Shown here: positions 1 through 6,057 of the stretch, one piece after another
How the letters are laid out: each line of letters opens with the position of its first letter
How positions within the stretch are numbered: the first letter of the stretch is position 1
Assembly (NCBI GenBank): GCA_016780605.1
Contig: JADHLS010000340.1
Span: 1 to 6,158, forward strand
Origin: Reyranella sp.
GTDB lineage: Bacteria; Pseudomonadota; Alphaproteobacteria; Reyranellales; Reyranellaceae
Direction of reading: 5' to 3'
Length of the DNA: 6,158 bases
The notes under the pieces: model-generated
Seen by the model: the letters and a program-made list of their open reading frames with translations, nothing else
The model's database searches: none
Told to the model about the DNA's origin: nothing
Made by a program: the position numbers and the translations under genes

Positions 1-1
1 G

Positions 2-832
2 CAGGCGATCTTCCAGTTCTGGGGCACGTGGAAGCCCGAGCAGAAGGACAATCCGATCGCCAAGCCGCGCGTGCGCCAGGCGCTGTCGCTCGCCATCGAC
101 CGCAAGCAGGTGATCGAGCACGTCATGAACGGCAAGGCGCGCATGCCTTTCCCGTTCTCGACCTTCGGCTACACGGAGTATCTCAGCACCGACCGCTGGG
201 AGAAGTGGGCCAACGAGGCCTATCGCCATGATCCGGCGTTGGCCAGGAAGATGCTGGCCGAGGAGGGCTATCCCAACGGCTTCGAGCTCAAGTTCGCCAA
301 CACCGCGCTGCCGGGCACGCAGTTCATGGTCGATATCGGCACGGCGATCGCCGACATGTGGACCAAGGTCGGCGTGAAGGTGACGCTGAAGCACTATGAA
401 TGGGGCGCCTTCAGCCCGATGGAGCGCGGCGACCAGGCGGGGCTCGTCGGCTGGGCCTCGATGTACCGCACCGCCGGCCGGCCCGACGCGCCGTGGCGCT
501 ACGACGGCGCCTTCTCGCCCGAGAGCATCCAGCGCCTGCTGGGGGACAAGGACAATTGCAACGAGGTGTGCCAGGATTACGTCAAGACCGCGCGGGCTCT
601 GTCGGCCGAGATCGACAAGACCAAGCGCACGGCGCTCACCGACCGCATGGTCGAGATCACGACCGACTCCTGGATGGTCGTGCCGATCATCGAGGGCATG
701 GGTTACTACGCCATCAACACCAAGAAGGTCGGACAGTTCGAGGCGATCCCCGGCCGGCACGAGCTGGGCGACGTGTTCGAGCGCATTCCGCGGCCAGAAC
801 AGCAGCCTTGGCAGAAACCCGGGAAGAAGTGA
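2..832 (+). CDS. ABC transporter substrate-binding protein, family 5 (DppA/OppA-like), 5'-truncated by the window
   Basis: This is the C-terminal part of a periplasmic solute-binding protein that captures a peptide-like or other small ligand and delivers it to the permeases encoded downstream. The frame is open from base 2 to the TGA at 830-832, giving 276 residues; family members usually have about 500-550, so the signal peptide and first lobe lie upstream. The stretch RVRQALSLAIDRKQVIEHV (fragment residues 24-42) is the typical family-5 signature region, followed by the usual L-x-EEGYPNGFEL segment. The GTG at 71 is an internal valine codon, not a start. Fragment cysteines 186 and 190 (CNEVC) could form a periplasmic disulfide. 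The protein ends in a basic, proline-rich tail (QPWQKPGKK). The next gene starts 13 nt after the stop. Family assignment is firm; ligand is unknown. Confidence 0.93.
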   Translation, partial: QAIFQFWGTWKPEQKDNPIAKPRVRQALSLAIDRKQVIEHVMNGKARMPFPFSTFGYTEYLSTDRWEKWANEAYRHDPALARKMLAEEGYPNGFELKFANTALPGTQFMVDIGTAIADMWTKVGVKVTLKHYEWGAFSPMERGDQAGLVGWASMYRTAGRPDAPWRYDGAFSPESIQRLLGDKDNCNEVCQDYVKTARALSAEIDKTKRTALTDRMVEITTDSWMVVPIIEGMGYYAINTKKVGQFEAIPGRHELGDVFERIPRPEQQPWQKPGKK

Positions 833-845
833 GACCGCGCCGACG

Positions 846-1763
846 ATGAAGCGTTATATCGCCCGCCGCCTGATGCAGGGTGTCGCCCTGCTGTTCGTGG
901 TGGCGACGATCGTCTTCATCCTGGGGCGGCTGACCGGCAACCCGGTCGACCTGATGCTGCCCGAGGACGCCACCGCCGAGGACCGCGCCAACCTCACCAG
1001 GGCGCTCGACCTCGACGGCACGCTCACCGACCAGTTCCTGATCTTCGCCGGCAAGGCGCTGCACGGCGATCTCGGCACCTCGATCCGCATGAAGCAGCCC
1101 GCGGTCCAGGTCTTCTTCGATCGCCTGCCCAACACCCTGGCGCTGATCCCATGGGCCCTGCTGCTCGGCATGGCGCTCGGCATTCCGCTCGGCGTCGTGG
1201 CGGCCCTCCATCGCGGCAGCTGGCTCGATCGCGCCGCCGGCACGGTGGCGGTGCTGGGCATCGCCATGCCGAGCTTCTGGCTCGGCATCCTGCTGATCTT
1301 CGTCTTCAGCGTCGAGCTGGGCTGGCTGCCGTCGAGCCGCATGGGCGGGCCCGAGCACTACGTCCTGCCGGTGATCACGCTCGGCACCTTCCTGGTGGCG
1401 GGCTTCATGCGCATCACGCGCTCCGCGATGCTGGAGGTGATGGAAAGCGAGTTCGTCAAGCTCGCGCGCATCAAGGGCCTCAGCGAGACGACGGTGATCT
1501 GGAAGCACTGCCTGCGCAATGCGCTGATCCCCGTGCTCACCTTGTGGGGCGTGTTCGTCAGCAACCTCATCACCGGGGCCATCGTCACCGAGACCGTGTT
1601 CGCCTGGCCCGGCATCGGGCGGCTGACCTACGAGGCCGTGATCTTTCGCGACTTCCCGCTGCTGCAGGCGGTGATCATCCTGAAGTCGATCCTGATCCTC
1701 GGCGTCAACCTTGGCGTCGACATCCTCTATGCCTATGTCGATCCGCGGATCAGGTTGCCCTGA
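846..1763 (+). CDS. Dpp/Opp-type ABC transporter permease, DppB/OppB-like
   Basis: This is an inner-membrane permease of 305 residues, normal length for the family, forming half of the translocation channel. ATG 846 is chosen because it gives the classical N-terminus (MKRYIARRLMQGVALLFV, with the first membrane helix at about 10-29). A periplasmic segment at about 31-96 contains the GDLGTSI motif (74-80). Further hydrophobic helices lie at about 98-121, 132-157, 173-190, 226-250 and 270-295. The EAA-type loop that docks the ATPase spans about 202-225 (EFVKLARIKGL...KHCLRNA), and TETVFAWPGIGRL (248-260) is a family hallmark. The Shine-Dalgarno match is weak, and the gene begins 13 nt after the binding-protein stop, which suggests cotranscription. 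No promoter is visible in that gap. Substrate specificity cannot be inferred. Confidence 0.95.
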   Translation: MKRYIARRLMQGVALLFVVATIVFILGRLTGNPVDLMLPEDATAEDRANLTRALDLDGTLTDQFLIFAGKALHGDLGTSIRMKQPAVQVFFDRLPNTLALIPWALLLGMALGIPLGVVAALHRGSWLDRAAGTVAVLGIAMPSFWLGILLIFVFSVELGWLPSSRMGGPEHYVLPVITLGTFLVAGFMRITRSAMLEVMESEFVKLARIKGLSETTVIWKHCLRNALIPVLTLWGVFVSNLITGAIVTETVFAWPGIGRLTYEAVIFRDFPLLQAVIILKSILILGVNLGVDILYAYVDPRIRLP

Positions 1764-1766
1764 CGC

Positions 1767-2684
1767 ATGGCAATCGCTGAGCGCCCACCGCCGTCTGCCG
1801 AACGCCGCTCGCTGTGGCGCGTCCTGCTGTGGCCCAGTCGCAACACGCGGCCGCGCCGCACGGCGCGCGTGCCCTGGGTGCCGATCGCCATCATCTCGGT
1901 GATCATCATCATGGCGATCTTCGCGCCGGTTTTGGCGCCGCATTCGCCGATCGACCAGACATTGCGCGACAAGCTCCTGCCGCCGGTCTGGATGGAGGGC
2001 GGCAGCACCAGGTACCTCTTGGGCACCGACGCCTTCGGTCGCGACATCCTGAGCCGCCTGATCTACGGCGCGCGCGTCAGCCTGCTGGTGGCGCTGCTGG
2101 CCCTGACGGCGGGCGGCGGCATCGGCCTCACCGTCGGCATCGTCTCGGGCTACCTCGGCGGCGCGGTCGATGCGGTGCTGATGCGCCTGGTCGACGCCGC
2201 CTTCACCTTCCCGGCCATCCTGTTCGCGCTGCTGCTGGCGGTCACCATGGGCCAGGGCCTGGGGACGCTGGTGATCGCCATCAGCCTGCTGCTGTGGGCG
2301 CCGTTCGCGCGCGTCATCCGCGGCGAGGTGTTGGCGCTGCGCCAGCGCGACTTCGTGGCGCTGGCCAAGGTGCGCGGCTGCTCCGCCGCGCGCATCATGC
2401 TGACCCACATCCTGCCCAACGTGCTCAACACCTTCATGGTGCTGGTGACCTTGAACATCGGCGTGGTCATCATCGCCGAGGCAACGCTCTCCTTCCTGGG
2501 CGCCGGCGTGCCGCCGCCAACCCCGACCTGGGGCCTGATGATCTCCGAGGGCCGCGGCCGCATTGCCGATGCCTGGTGGGTGGCGCTGATCCCCGGCATC
2601 GCCATCACGCTCCTGGTGCTGTCGGTCAACCTGTTCGGCGACTGGCTGCGCGACCGCCTCGATCCCCGGCTGCGCCAGCTATGA
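1767..2684 (+). CDS. Dpp/Opp-type ABC transporter permease, DppC/OppC-like
   Basis: This is the second inner-membrane permease, 305 residues, partner of the DppB-like protein. ATG 1767 lies only 3 nt after the preceding stop and gives the expected basic cytoplasmic N-terminus (to about residue 36) before the first helix (about 37-57). The DppC/OppC hallmarks are all present: LGTDAFGRDILSRLIYGAR (85-103), a helix cluster from about 105 to 180, the EAA-type loop DFVALAKVRG...HILPNVLN (195-221), EATLSFLGAGVPPPTPTWG (238-256), and a last helix at about 272-291 followed by GDWLRDRLDPRLR. There is no obvious Shine-Dalgarno sequence, so initiation is probably coupled to the upstream gene. Its TGA overlaps the start codon of the next gene as ATGA. 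Nothing looks truncated or altered. Confidence 0.95.
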   Translation: MAIAERPPPSAERRSLWRVLLWPSRNTRPRRTARVPWVPIAIISVIIIMAIFAPVLAPHSPIDQTLRDKLLPPVWMEGGSTRYLLGTDAFGRDILSRLIYGARVSLLVALLALTAGGGIGLTVGIVSGYLGGAVDAVLMRLVDAAFTFPAILFALLLAVTMGQGLGTLVIAISLLLWAPFARVIRGEVLALRQRDFVALAKVRGCSAARIMLTHILPNVLNTFMVLVTLNIGVVIIAEATLSFLGAGVPPPTPTWGLMISEGRGRIADAWWVALIPGIAITLLVLSVNLFGDWLRDRLDPRLRQL

Positions 2685-3673
2685 GCGATACTCCCTCCGG
2701 CGATACGGTCCTCGAGGTGCGCGATCTGCACACGCACTTCTTCCTGCGCCGCGGCGTGGTGAAGGCGGTGGATGGCGTGAGCTTCTCTCTGAAGCGTGGC
2801 GAGGTGCTGGGCCTGGTGGGCGAATCGGGCTGCGGCAAGAGCCTGACGGCGCTGTCGCTGATGCGGCTGCTGCCCAAGGGCGGCGCGCGCACGATCAAGG
2901 GCGAGGTGCTGCTGGGCGGCGAGAACCTGCTGGAGCGCACGCCGGCCGAGATGCGGGCGATCCGCGGCCGGCGCCTCTCCATGGTCCTGCAGGACCCGCA
3001 AACCTCGCTCAATCCGGTGTTCACGGTCGGCGACCAGCTGCGCGAGGCGATCGAGCGCCGCCGCAAAGGCGCGTCGCTCGCCGAGATCATGAAGGAGGCG
3101 GTAGCGGCCCTGCGCCGGGTCGAGATCGCGGCTCCGGAGCAGCGCATCGGCCAGTATCCCCACCAGATGAGCGGCGGCATGAAGCAGCGCGTGGTGGGAG
3201 CCATCGCCATCAGCGGCGAGCCCGAGGTGCTGATCGCCGACGAGCCGACCACGGCGCTCGATGTCACCATCCAGCTGCAGTACCTCAAGCTCCTGAAGCG
3301 CCTGCAGGCCGAGAACGGCATGGCGATCCTGTTCATCACCCACGATTTCGGGGTGGTCGGCCGCATGTGCGATCGGGTGGCGGTGATGTATGCCGGCCGC
3401 ATCGTCGAATGCGGCCCGGTGAAGCAGATCTTCGAGGCGCCGTCGCACCCCTATACGCGGGCGCTGATCGCCTCGGTGCCGAAGATGACGGGCACGGTCG
3501 GGCGCCTCACCACCATCGAGGGCCAACCGCCGTCGCTGATGGACCTGCCCAAGGGCTGCCGCTTCGCCTCGCGCTGCGGCCTGGTCGAGCAGCGTTGCCT
3601 CGACGCCTATCCGGCGACCGTGCAGGTCGGCGAGGCGCACACCGCCGATTGCTGGAAGGTCTCGCCATCATGA
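2681..3673 (+). CDS. Dpp/Opp-type ABC transporter ATP-binding protein, DppD/OppD-like
   Basis: This is a cytoplasmic ATPase of 330 residues that powers import together with the DppF-like subunit. ATG 2681 overlaps the upstream TGA (ATGA); the same frame is open far upstream, but only this start gives a normal length and N-terminus. Visible motifs are Walker A GESGCGKS (47-54), the Q-loop glutamine Q104 in LQDPQTSLNP, signature MSGGMKQR (163-170), Walker B VLIADEP (183-189) with catalytic E188, the D-loop TTALD, and switch histidine H221. The C-terminal oligopeptide/dipeptide-transporter extension includes HPYTRALIASVP (256-267) and four cysteines, C293, C299, C306 and C324. Such cysteines bind a [4Fe-4S] cluster in characterised Dpp ATPases; cluster binding here is inference. 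The stop overlaps the next start, again as ATGA. Confidence 0.95.
   Translation: MSDTPSGDTVLEVRDLHTHFFLRRGVVKAVDGVSFSLKRGEVLGLVGESGCGKSLTALSLMRLLPKGGARTIKGEVLLGGENLLERTPAEMRAIRGRRLSMVLQDPQTSLNPVFTVGDQLREAIERRRKGASLAEIMKEAVAALRRVEIAAPEQRIGQYPHQMSGGMKQRVVGAIAISGEPEVLIADEPTTALDVTIQLQYLKLLKRLQAENGMAILFITHDFGVVGRMCDRVAVMYAGRIVECGPVKQIFEAPSHPYTRALIASVPKMTGTVGRLTTIEGQPPSLMDLPKGCRFASRCGLVEQRCLDAYPATVQVGEAHTADCWKVSPS
3654..3659 (+). promoter_or_regulatory. Shine-Dalgarno sequence for the DppF-like gene
   Basis: GGAAGG sits 10 nt before ATG 3670, inside the end of the DppD-like gene. With the ATGA overlap it supports the chosen start and indicates both independent and coupled initiation. By contrast, the DppC- and DppD-like genes show no clear site and probably rely on coupling. 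Confidence 0.5.
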
Positions 3674-4656
3674 GCGCGGCACCGCTGTTGCGCGTCGAGG
3701 GCCTGAAGAAGCACTTCCCCTTCGGCAAGGGCATCCTGTTCGCGCGCATCCTCGGGCACATCAAGGCGGTCGACGACGTCTCGTTCGAGATCGAGGCCGG
3801 CAAGACCCTGGGGCTGGTGGGGGAATCGGGCTGCGGCAAGACCACGACGTCGCGCATGATCCTGAACCTCGAGGAGCCGACCGAGGGCCGCATCCTGCTC
3901 GACGACGAGCCCATCCACGATTTGCAGGGCGCCGCCCTCAGGGCCTATCGCGCCAAGGTGCAGGCGGTGTTCCAGGATCCGTGGTCGTCGCTCAATCCGC
4001 GCATGAAGGTCGGGCGCATCATCGCCGAATCGCTGATCGTCAACGGTTGGGGCGATGCCGCGAAGGTCGCAGCCCGCGTGCGCGAGCTCCTGCTGCAGGT
4101 CGGCCTGCGGCCCGAGCAGGCCGAGCAGTATCCGCACGAGTTCAGTGGCGGCCAGCGGCAGCGCGTGGCGCTCGCCGCGGCGCTCGCCTCGCGGCCGCGG
4201 CTGATCGTGCTCGACGAGCCGGTGTCGGCGCTCGACGTGTCGATCCGCGCCCAGATGATGAACCTCCTGAAGGACATTCAGGCGCAGGACAATGTCGCCT
4301 ATCTCCTGGTGGCGCACGACCTCGCCACGGTGCGCCACATGGCCGACCACACGGTGGTGATGTACCTCGGCAAGGTGGTGGAGAAGGCGCCGACCGCGGC
4401 CCTGTTCGCCGACGTGCGCCATCCCTACACCAAGGCGCTGTTCTCCGCCGTCCTTGTCGCCAGCCCGGTCGGCCAGCAGGAGGAGATCGAGCTGCGCGGC
4501 GAGGTGCCGTCGCCGCTCAATCCGCCAAGCGGCTGCCGGTTTCACACGCGCTGCCCGTACGTCATGCCGCGCTGCAGCCAGCAGGAGCCAGCCTTGCGCG
4601 AAGTCTCGCCAGGCCACACGGTGGCGTGCCATTTGTTCGATGCGACCTCACCCTGA
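3670..4656 (+). CDS. Dpp/Opp-type ABC transporter ATP-binding protein, DppF/OppF-like
   Basis: This is the second cytoplasmic ATPase, 328 residues, expected to heterodimerise with the DppD-like subunit under the two permeases. ATG 3670 overlaps the upstream TGA, and GGAAGG at 3654-3659 is a reasonable Shine-Dalgarno sequence 10 nt upstream. Motifs are Walker A GESGCGKT (51-58), the Q-loop VFQDPWSSLNPR with Q102, signature FSGGQRQR (158-165), Walker B LIVLDEP (178-184) with E183, the D-loop SALD, switch histidine H216, the C-terminal HPYTKALFSAV segment (251-261), and cysteines C289, C295, C302 and C320 in the usual tail spacing. The final codons (Thr-Ser-Pro-stop) lie at or inside a palindromic repeat beginning at 4646. 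The natural C-terminus may therefore have been replaced, but this lies beyond all recognised motifs and probably does not affect function. Confidence 0.95.
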   Translation: MSAAPLLRVEGLKKHFPFGKGILFARILGHIKAVDDVSFEIEAGKTLGLVGESGCGKTTTSRMILNLEEPTEGRILLDDEPIHDLQGAALRAYRAKVQAVFQDPWSSLNPRMKVGRIIAESLIVNGWGDAAKVAARVRELLLQVGLRPEQAEQYPHEFSGGQRQRVALAAALASRPRLIVLDEPVSALDVSIRAQMMNLLKDIQAQDNVAYLLVAHDLATVRHMADHTVVMYLGKVVEKAPTAALFADVRHPYTKALFSAVLVASPVGQQEEIELRGEVPSPLNPPSGCRFHTRCPYVMPRCSQQEPALREVSPGHTVACHLFDATSP

Positions 4657-4690
4657 GGAGCGGTCCGCAGGACCGCGTCTCGAAGGGTGG
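4646..4690 (+). repeat. Palindromic intergenic repeat, left unit (45 nt)
   Basis: This 45-nt unit folds on itself. The outer stem CACCCT (4649-4654) pairs with AGGGTG (4684-4689), then GAG pairs with CTC, and the inner core GCGGTCC-GCA-GGACCGC (4660-4676) forms a 7-bp stem with a 3-nt loop. It is matched in inverted orientation by the unit at 4706-4750, with 30 of the 32 flanking bases identical. The unit contains the TGA stop codon (4654-4656) of the DppF-like ATPase gene. The sequence resembles REP-like dispersed repeats that I recall from Bradyrhizobium-type and related alphaproteobacterial genomes; that resemblance is from memory, not a search. It might act as a terminator or mRNA-stabilising hairpin, but no U-tract follows it. 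Confidence 0.85.
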
Positions 4691-4705
4691 CTACAGTGAT
4701 GTTGC

Positions 4706-4750
4706 CCATCCTTCGAGACGCCGCGCTTCGCGCGGCTCCTCAGGATGAGG
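4706..4750 (-). repeat. Palindromic intergenic repeat, right unit (45 nt, inverted copy)
   Basis: This is the reverse-oriented partner of the unit at 4646-4690, separated from it by a 15-nt unique spacer (4691-4705). Its outer stem is CATCCT (4707-4712) with AGGATG (4742-4747), and its core GCCGCGC-TTC-GCGCGGC (4720-4736) again forms a 7-bp stem with a 3-nt loop. Compared with the left unit, the outer-stem pair C-G has become T-A (positions 4709 and 4745), and the core sequence is entirely different but still self-complementary. The two units can fold separately, or pair with each other through their nearly identical outer portions. The arrangement is like a BIME (paired REP elements). It ends 8 nt before the Shine-Dalgarno sequence of the next gene. 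Confidence 0.85.
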
Positions 4751-4758
4751 AGTTCGTG

Positions 4759-4764
4759 AAGGAG
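4759..4764 (+). promoter_or_regulatory. Shine-Dalgarno sequence for the CoA-transferase gene
   Basis: AAGGAG lies 9 nt before ATG 4774 and is the strongest ribosome-binding site in the window. It fixes the start of the CoA-transferase gene. It lies immediately downstream of the inverted repeat pair, so folding of the repeat leaves it single-stranded. I see no convincing -35/-10 promoter between 4657 and 4758, where nearly all the sequence is repeat. Confidence 0.75.
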
Positions 4765-4773
4765 TAGCGCGAA

Positions 4774-5991
4774 ATGTCCGAGAAGTGGGGCCCTCTGCAG
4801 GGTGTCAAGGTCGTGTCCTGCTCGACGGCACAGGCGGGCACCGTGCCCTACATGCTGATGGCCGACCTCGGCGCCGACGTGATCAAGATCGAGACGCCCG
4901 ACGGCGGCGACGGCTCGCGGCGCATGACCGTGCTGCCCGGCATGCCCAGCACGTTCTTCGAGACCAACAATCGCGGCGTGAAGAGCGTGACGCTGAACCT
5001 CAAGACGCCGGAAGGCCGCGCCATCCTGCACAAGCTCGTGGCCAAGGCCGACATCTTCGGCCAGAACTTCCGGCCGAGCGCCGCCGACCGGAACGGCTTC
5101 GGCTGGGAGGAGCTGCGCAAGGTCAATCCCAAGCTCGTCTACGTCTCGATCTCGGGCTACGGCACCAAGGGACCCAACGGCCATCTGCCCGGCACCGATT
5201 CGATGGCGCAGGCGCTGGGCGGCATCGCCGAGGCCTATTCGCAGCCTGGCCAGAAGATGCGCACCGGCATCGCCTCGGTGGCCGATGAATCCACGGCGAT
5301 GTTGGCCTTCGGCGGTGCGCTGGCGGCGCTCACCCATGCCCGCACCACGGGAGTCGGCCAGAAGATCGAGCTGTCGCTGCTGGGCTCACTGGTGCGTCTG
5401 ATGGGTTGGACCTTCACCACCACCATGTGGCGCAACAAGAACCCGGTGACTGGCCAGGCGCGCATCACCGGCACGCCCGAGCGGCCGGGCATCAGCGCCT
5501 CGTTCAACGATCGCGATGGCAAGCCGCTGGTCTTCCAGCTGACCGGACCGGAGAACTGGAAGGACGCCATGACGGGCCTGGGCTTCTTCGACCGCATCAA
5601 GGCGGCCGGCTTCGAGAACCTCGGCGTGATCATCGACAACGACGCCAAGCGCGAGGAGCTTTTGGCGTTGCTTGACGATCTCTTCGCCACAGGCTCGCGC
5701 GACAACTGGGTGGCGCGGCTGCGCAAGGCCGACATCGTCTCGGCGCCGATCAACACGCTGCTCGAGGCATCGAACGATCCCGACGTGATCGCCAACGGCT
5801 ACGTCACCCACGTCGACTATCCCAAGTACGGCAAGAAGCTGAAGGTGCACGGCACGCCCTGGCAATTCTCGGAGACCCCGGCCAAGCCCGGCATCGCCCC
5901 GGAGCTGGGGGAGCACAATCAGGCGGTGCTGTGTGAACTTGGCTACAGCGAGGCTGAGATAAAGGATCTCAAGGCGCGGAAGATCATTTAA
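4774..5991 (+). CDS. CaiB/BaiF family (class III) CoA-transferase
   Basis: This is a cytoplasmic enzyme of 405 residues, the usual size, expected to move CoA between carboxylic acids by way of an active-site aspartyl-CoA intermediate. ATG 4774 is supported by AAGGAG 9 nt upstream. The N-terminal family block is clear: LQGVKVVSCS (8-17), then ADLGADVIKIETPDGGD (30-46) and NRGVKSVTLNLKTPEG (66-81). NPKLVYVSISGYG (118-130) precedes PGTDSMAQALGG (139-150), where D142 aligns by eye with the catalytic aspartate of the family. The C-terminal part includes the typical late motif SAPINTLLEASNDPDV (about 330-345). Two family positions differ from the usual consensus: AGT replaces AGP near residue 22, and FGQNFRPSAADRNGFG replaces the usual ENFRPGV-type stretch. 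The acid and CoA donor are unknown; candidates include formyl-CoA, carnitine-type and racemase-like subfamilies. Confidence 0.92.
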   Translation: MSEKWGPLQGVKVVSCSTAQAGTVPYMLMADLGADVIKIETPDGGDGSRRMTVLPGMPSTFFETNNRGVKSVTLNLKTPEGRAILHKLVAKADIFGQNFRPSAADRNGFGWEELRKVNPKLVYVSISGYGTKGPNGHLPGTDSMAQALGGIAEAYSQPGQKMRTGIASVADESTAMLAFGGALAALTHARTTGVGQKIELSLLGSLVRLMGWTFTTTMWRNKNPVTGQARITGTPERPGISASFNDRDGKPLVFQLTGPENWKDAMTGLGFFDRIKAAGFENLGVIIDNDAKREELLALLDDLFATGSRDNWVARLRKADIVSAPINTLLEASNDPDVIANGYVTHVDYPKYGKKLKVHGTPWQFSETPAKPGIAPELGEHNQAVLCELGYSEAEIKDLKARKII

Positions 5992-6055
5992 GGGAGCGCG
6001 GGCCTCTGGCCCGCTCATGATCATGATGCGGGCCAGAGGCCCGCGCTCTCTTAAA
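5987..6055. terminator. Long inverted repeat / candidate bidirectional terminator between convergent genes
   Basis: Arms 5994-6014 and 6028-6048 are perfectly complementary over 21 bp. They extend to 28 bp (5987-6014 with 6028-6055) with a single G-T mismatch. The 13-nt loop (6015-6027) contains the palindrome TCATGATCATGA. Each arm also holds its own 7-bp palindrome with a 3-nt centre: GCGGGCC-TCT-GGCCCGC (5998-6014) and GCGGGCC-AGA-GGCCCGC (6028-6044). The left arm includes the TAA stop of the CoA-transferase gene. Lying between convergent genes, it is well placed to end transcription from both sides, but only short T/A runs follow the stem, so it is not a textbook intrinsic terminator. It could equally be a dispersed REP-type repeat. 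Confidence 0.6.
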
Positions 6056-6057
6056 GA

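Noticed and set aside
71..73. GTG as a start codon for the solute-binding protein
   Set aside because: The frame is open upstream to the window edge, and the residues before it continue family-5 homology. The gene is cut by the window rather than starting here.
714..2408. Long minus-strand open frame (564 codons) opposite the permease genes
   Set aside because: Its translation is rich in Arg, Gln, His, Asp and Ala with no domain or hydrophobic pattern, typical of the antisense of GC-rich coding DNA. The plus strand encodes clear permeases.
1814..2680. Upstream in-frame extension of the DppD-like ATPase through the DppC-like gene
   Set aside because: The extension translates to Arg/Ala/Gly/His-rich shadow sequence. 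The ATG at 2681, with its ATGA overlap, gives a normal N-terminus and family length.
2150..3640. Long minus-strand open frame (496 codons) opposite the DppC- and DppD-like genes
   Set aside because: Low-complexity composition and no recognisable motif; it is an antisense shadow of genes with intact catalytic motifs.
3607..4632. Minus-strand open frame (341 codons) opposite the DppF-like gene
   Set aside because: Same antisense composition bias, no ribosome-binding site or family motif, and fully overlapping a well-supported ATPase gene.
4691..4705. Promoter in the unique spacer between the two repeat units
   Set aside because: Fifteen bases are too few for a full -35/-10 promoter, and no convincing hexamers are visible.
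4646..4750. CRISPR-like array or insertion-sequence terminal repeats
   Set aside because: There are only two units, in inverted orientation with a 15-nt spacer and no transposase reading frame between them, so neither a CRISPR array nor an insertion sequence fits.
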